DNA of 64,000 bases. Origin: Paraphoma chrysanthemicola. Taxonomy: Eukaryota; Ascomycota; Dothideomycetes; Pleosporales; Phaeosphaeriaceae. Each line of letters starts with the position of its first letter. The first letter of the stretch is position 1. The notes beneath the pieces were generated by a model. The model searched no databases. It saw only the letters and a program-made list of their open reading frames with translations, and was not told where the DNA came from. Positions 62,961-64,000 of the stretch are shown here, in pieces. A program made the position numbers and the translations under genes. The stretch is taken from assembly GCA_020744225.1 (NCBI GenBank), contig JAGMWG010000006.1:248001-312000 (forward strand). Reading direction: 5' to 3'.

Positions 62961-64000
62961 ATGGCCTCAACTGTCACCTCCATCCCCCAGGATGCCTCTT
63001 ACGACTTCGTCATTGTGGGAGGCGGCACAGCTGGCTGTGTGATCGCGTCCCGTCTGACGGAGTATCTCCCAAACAAATCCGTCCTCTTGATTGAGGCCGG
63101 CCCAAGCGACTTCATGGATGACCGCGTGCTCCTGCTCAAGGACTGGTTGAACCTCCTTGGTGGAGAGCTCGACTATGACTATGGCACCACCGAACAGCCC
63201 ATGGGCAACTCACACATTCGCCATTCCCGTGCCAAGGTATTGGGAGGCTGCTCCTCACACAACACTCTCATTTCTTTCAGACCATTTGAGTATGATATCA
63301 AGAGATGGGAAGCACAAGGCTGCAAGGGATGGAACTTCAAGACGTTCATGCGCGTGCTTGACAATCTACGCAATACCGTGCAGCCCGTGCACGAGAACCA
63401 CCGCAATCAGCTGTGTCTCGACTGGATCGACTCGTGCTCAACTGCCATGGACATCCCCGTGGTCCACGACTTCAACCAGGAAATCAAGACCAAGGGCGCT
63501 CTAAAGCCTTCAGTCGGCTTCTTCTCTGTCTCGTACAACCCAGATGACGGCCGCCGAAGCAGCGCTAGCGTGGCGTATATCCACCCCATCCTCCGTGGCG
63601 AGGAGAAGCGCGAGAACTTGACCGTCCTCACCAACGCCTGGGTCAGCAAGGTCAACGTTGCAGGCGACAAAGTCACCGGCATCAACCTCACATTCCAAGA
63701 CGGCTCTAAGCGCACACTCAACCCCAAGTGCGAGACCATCCTCTGCGCTGGCGCAGTCGACACCCCCCGTCTCATGTTGCTCTCTGGTCTCGGACCAAAA
63801 GATCAGCTTTCCAGCCTCAACATCCCAGTCGTCAAGGACATCCCCGGTGTTGGCGAGAACCTGCTCGACCACCCCGAAAGCATCATCATCTTCGAGCTCA
63901 ACAAGCCTGTCCCCGCGAACCAAACAACTATGGACTCTGACGCAGGCATCTTCCTCCGCCGCGAAGTTCCCAATGCAGCAGGCGACGACGGTGACATTGT
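62961..64000 (+). CDS. Choline oxidase-like GMC oxidoreductase (partial)
   Basis: The frame is open from ATG 62961 to the window end (about 346 residues seen, the family has about 540-550). The FAD fold is YDFVIVGGGTAGCVIASRL with the distal Glu in VLLIEAGPS. The GMC signature 1 region is SRAKVLGGCSSHNTLISFRP, and signature 2 is GAVDTPRLMLLSGLGPKDQL, then PGVGENLLDHPE. The Ser-His-Asn in GGCSSHN matches the flavin-linking His region of choline oxidases. The C-terminal catalytic His pair lies beyond the window. The enzyme oxidises choline to betaine aldehyde, and with the neighbouring dehydrogenase to glycine betaine, for osmoprotection or as a nitrogen source. Confidence 0.88.
   Translation, partial: MASTVTSIPQDASYDFVIVGGGTAGCVIASRLTEYLPNKSVLLIEAGPSDFMDDRVLLLKDWLNLLGGELDYDYGTTEQPMGNSHIRHSRAKVLGGCSSHNTLISFRPFEYDIKRWEAQGCKGWNFKTFMRVLDNLRNTVQPVHENHRNQLCLDWIDSCSTAMDIPVVHDFNQEIKTKGALKPSVGFFSVSYNPDDGRRSSASVAYIHPILRGEEKRENLTVLTNAWVSKVNVAGDKVTGINLTFQDGSKRTLNPKCETILCAGAVDTPRLMLLSGLGPKDQLSSLNIPVVKDIPGVGENLLDHPESIIIFELNKPVPANQTTMDSDAGIFLRREVPNAAGDDGDI

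Noticed and set aside
1..64000. tRNA, rRNA and CRISPR features
   Set aside because: No convincing tRNA B-box with a matching cloverleaf, rRNA segment or spaced direct-repeat array was found by eye. A covariance-model search would settle tRNAs.

Overview
This window is nuclear DNA of a filamentous ascomycete. The evidence is dense genes with many short (about 40-80 nt) spliceosomal introns carrying CTAAC/CTGAC-like branch sites, HET-domain incompatibility proteins, a Zn2Cys6 regulator and fungal-type P450s. A Dothideomycete is my best guess, by inference only. Most gene models below were built by eye: I joined reading frames across GT-AG (twice GC-AG) introns and checked that the summed exons keep frame. 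Layout: 0-5 kb holds the end of an unknown gene, a SesA-type death-fold protein and a DUF7580-type pseudokinase. 5-7.7 kb holds poorly conserved genes and a broken secreted phospholipase A2. 7.7-17.1 kb is housekeeping: RRP3 helicase, SSF1 Brix protein, a PAQR/Izh receptor, a secreted beta-propeller protein and a Hva1/TUDOR protein. 17.9-19.8 kb is a HET-domain gene. 20.1-37.4 kb is a nine-gene metabolic cluster: two divergent AveC-like polytopic membrane proteins, two P450s, a Zn2Cys6 regulator, an FAD monooxygenase, an SDR, a DUF3237 protein and a SnoaL-like protein. It has no PKS, NRPS or classical terpene synthase. 38.6-47.8 kb holds an eight-cysteine secreted protein, an MFS transporter, two cysteine-rich single-pass membrane proteins and some relics. 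47,910-54,105 is a 6.2 kb element with terminal inverted repeats and a TA target duplication, inserted into a gene. Its only evident cargo is one large HET / NB-ARC / TPR allorecognition-type NLR whose TPR array consists of 17 nearly identical 42-residue units. 56-60 kb holds a CCCH zinc-finger gene, a pseudogene and a third HET gene. 60.4-64 kb holds a divergent pair for choline to glycine betaine: betaine aldehyde dehydrogenase and choline oxidase, the latter running off the window. The two most interesting systems are the NLR carried on a transposon-like element and the backbone-less cluster centred on AveC-like membrane proteins.
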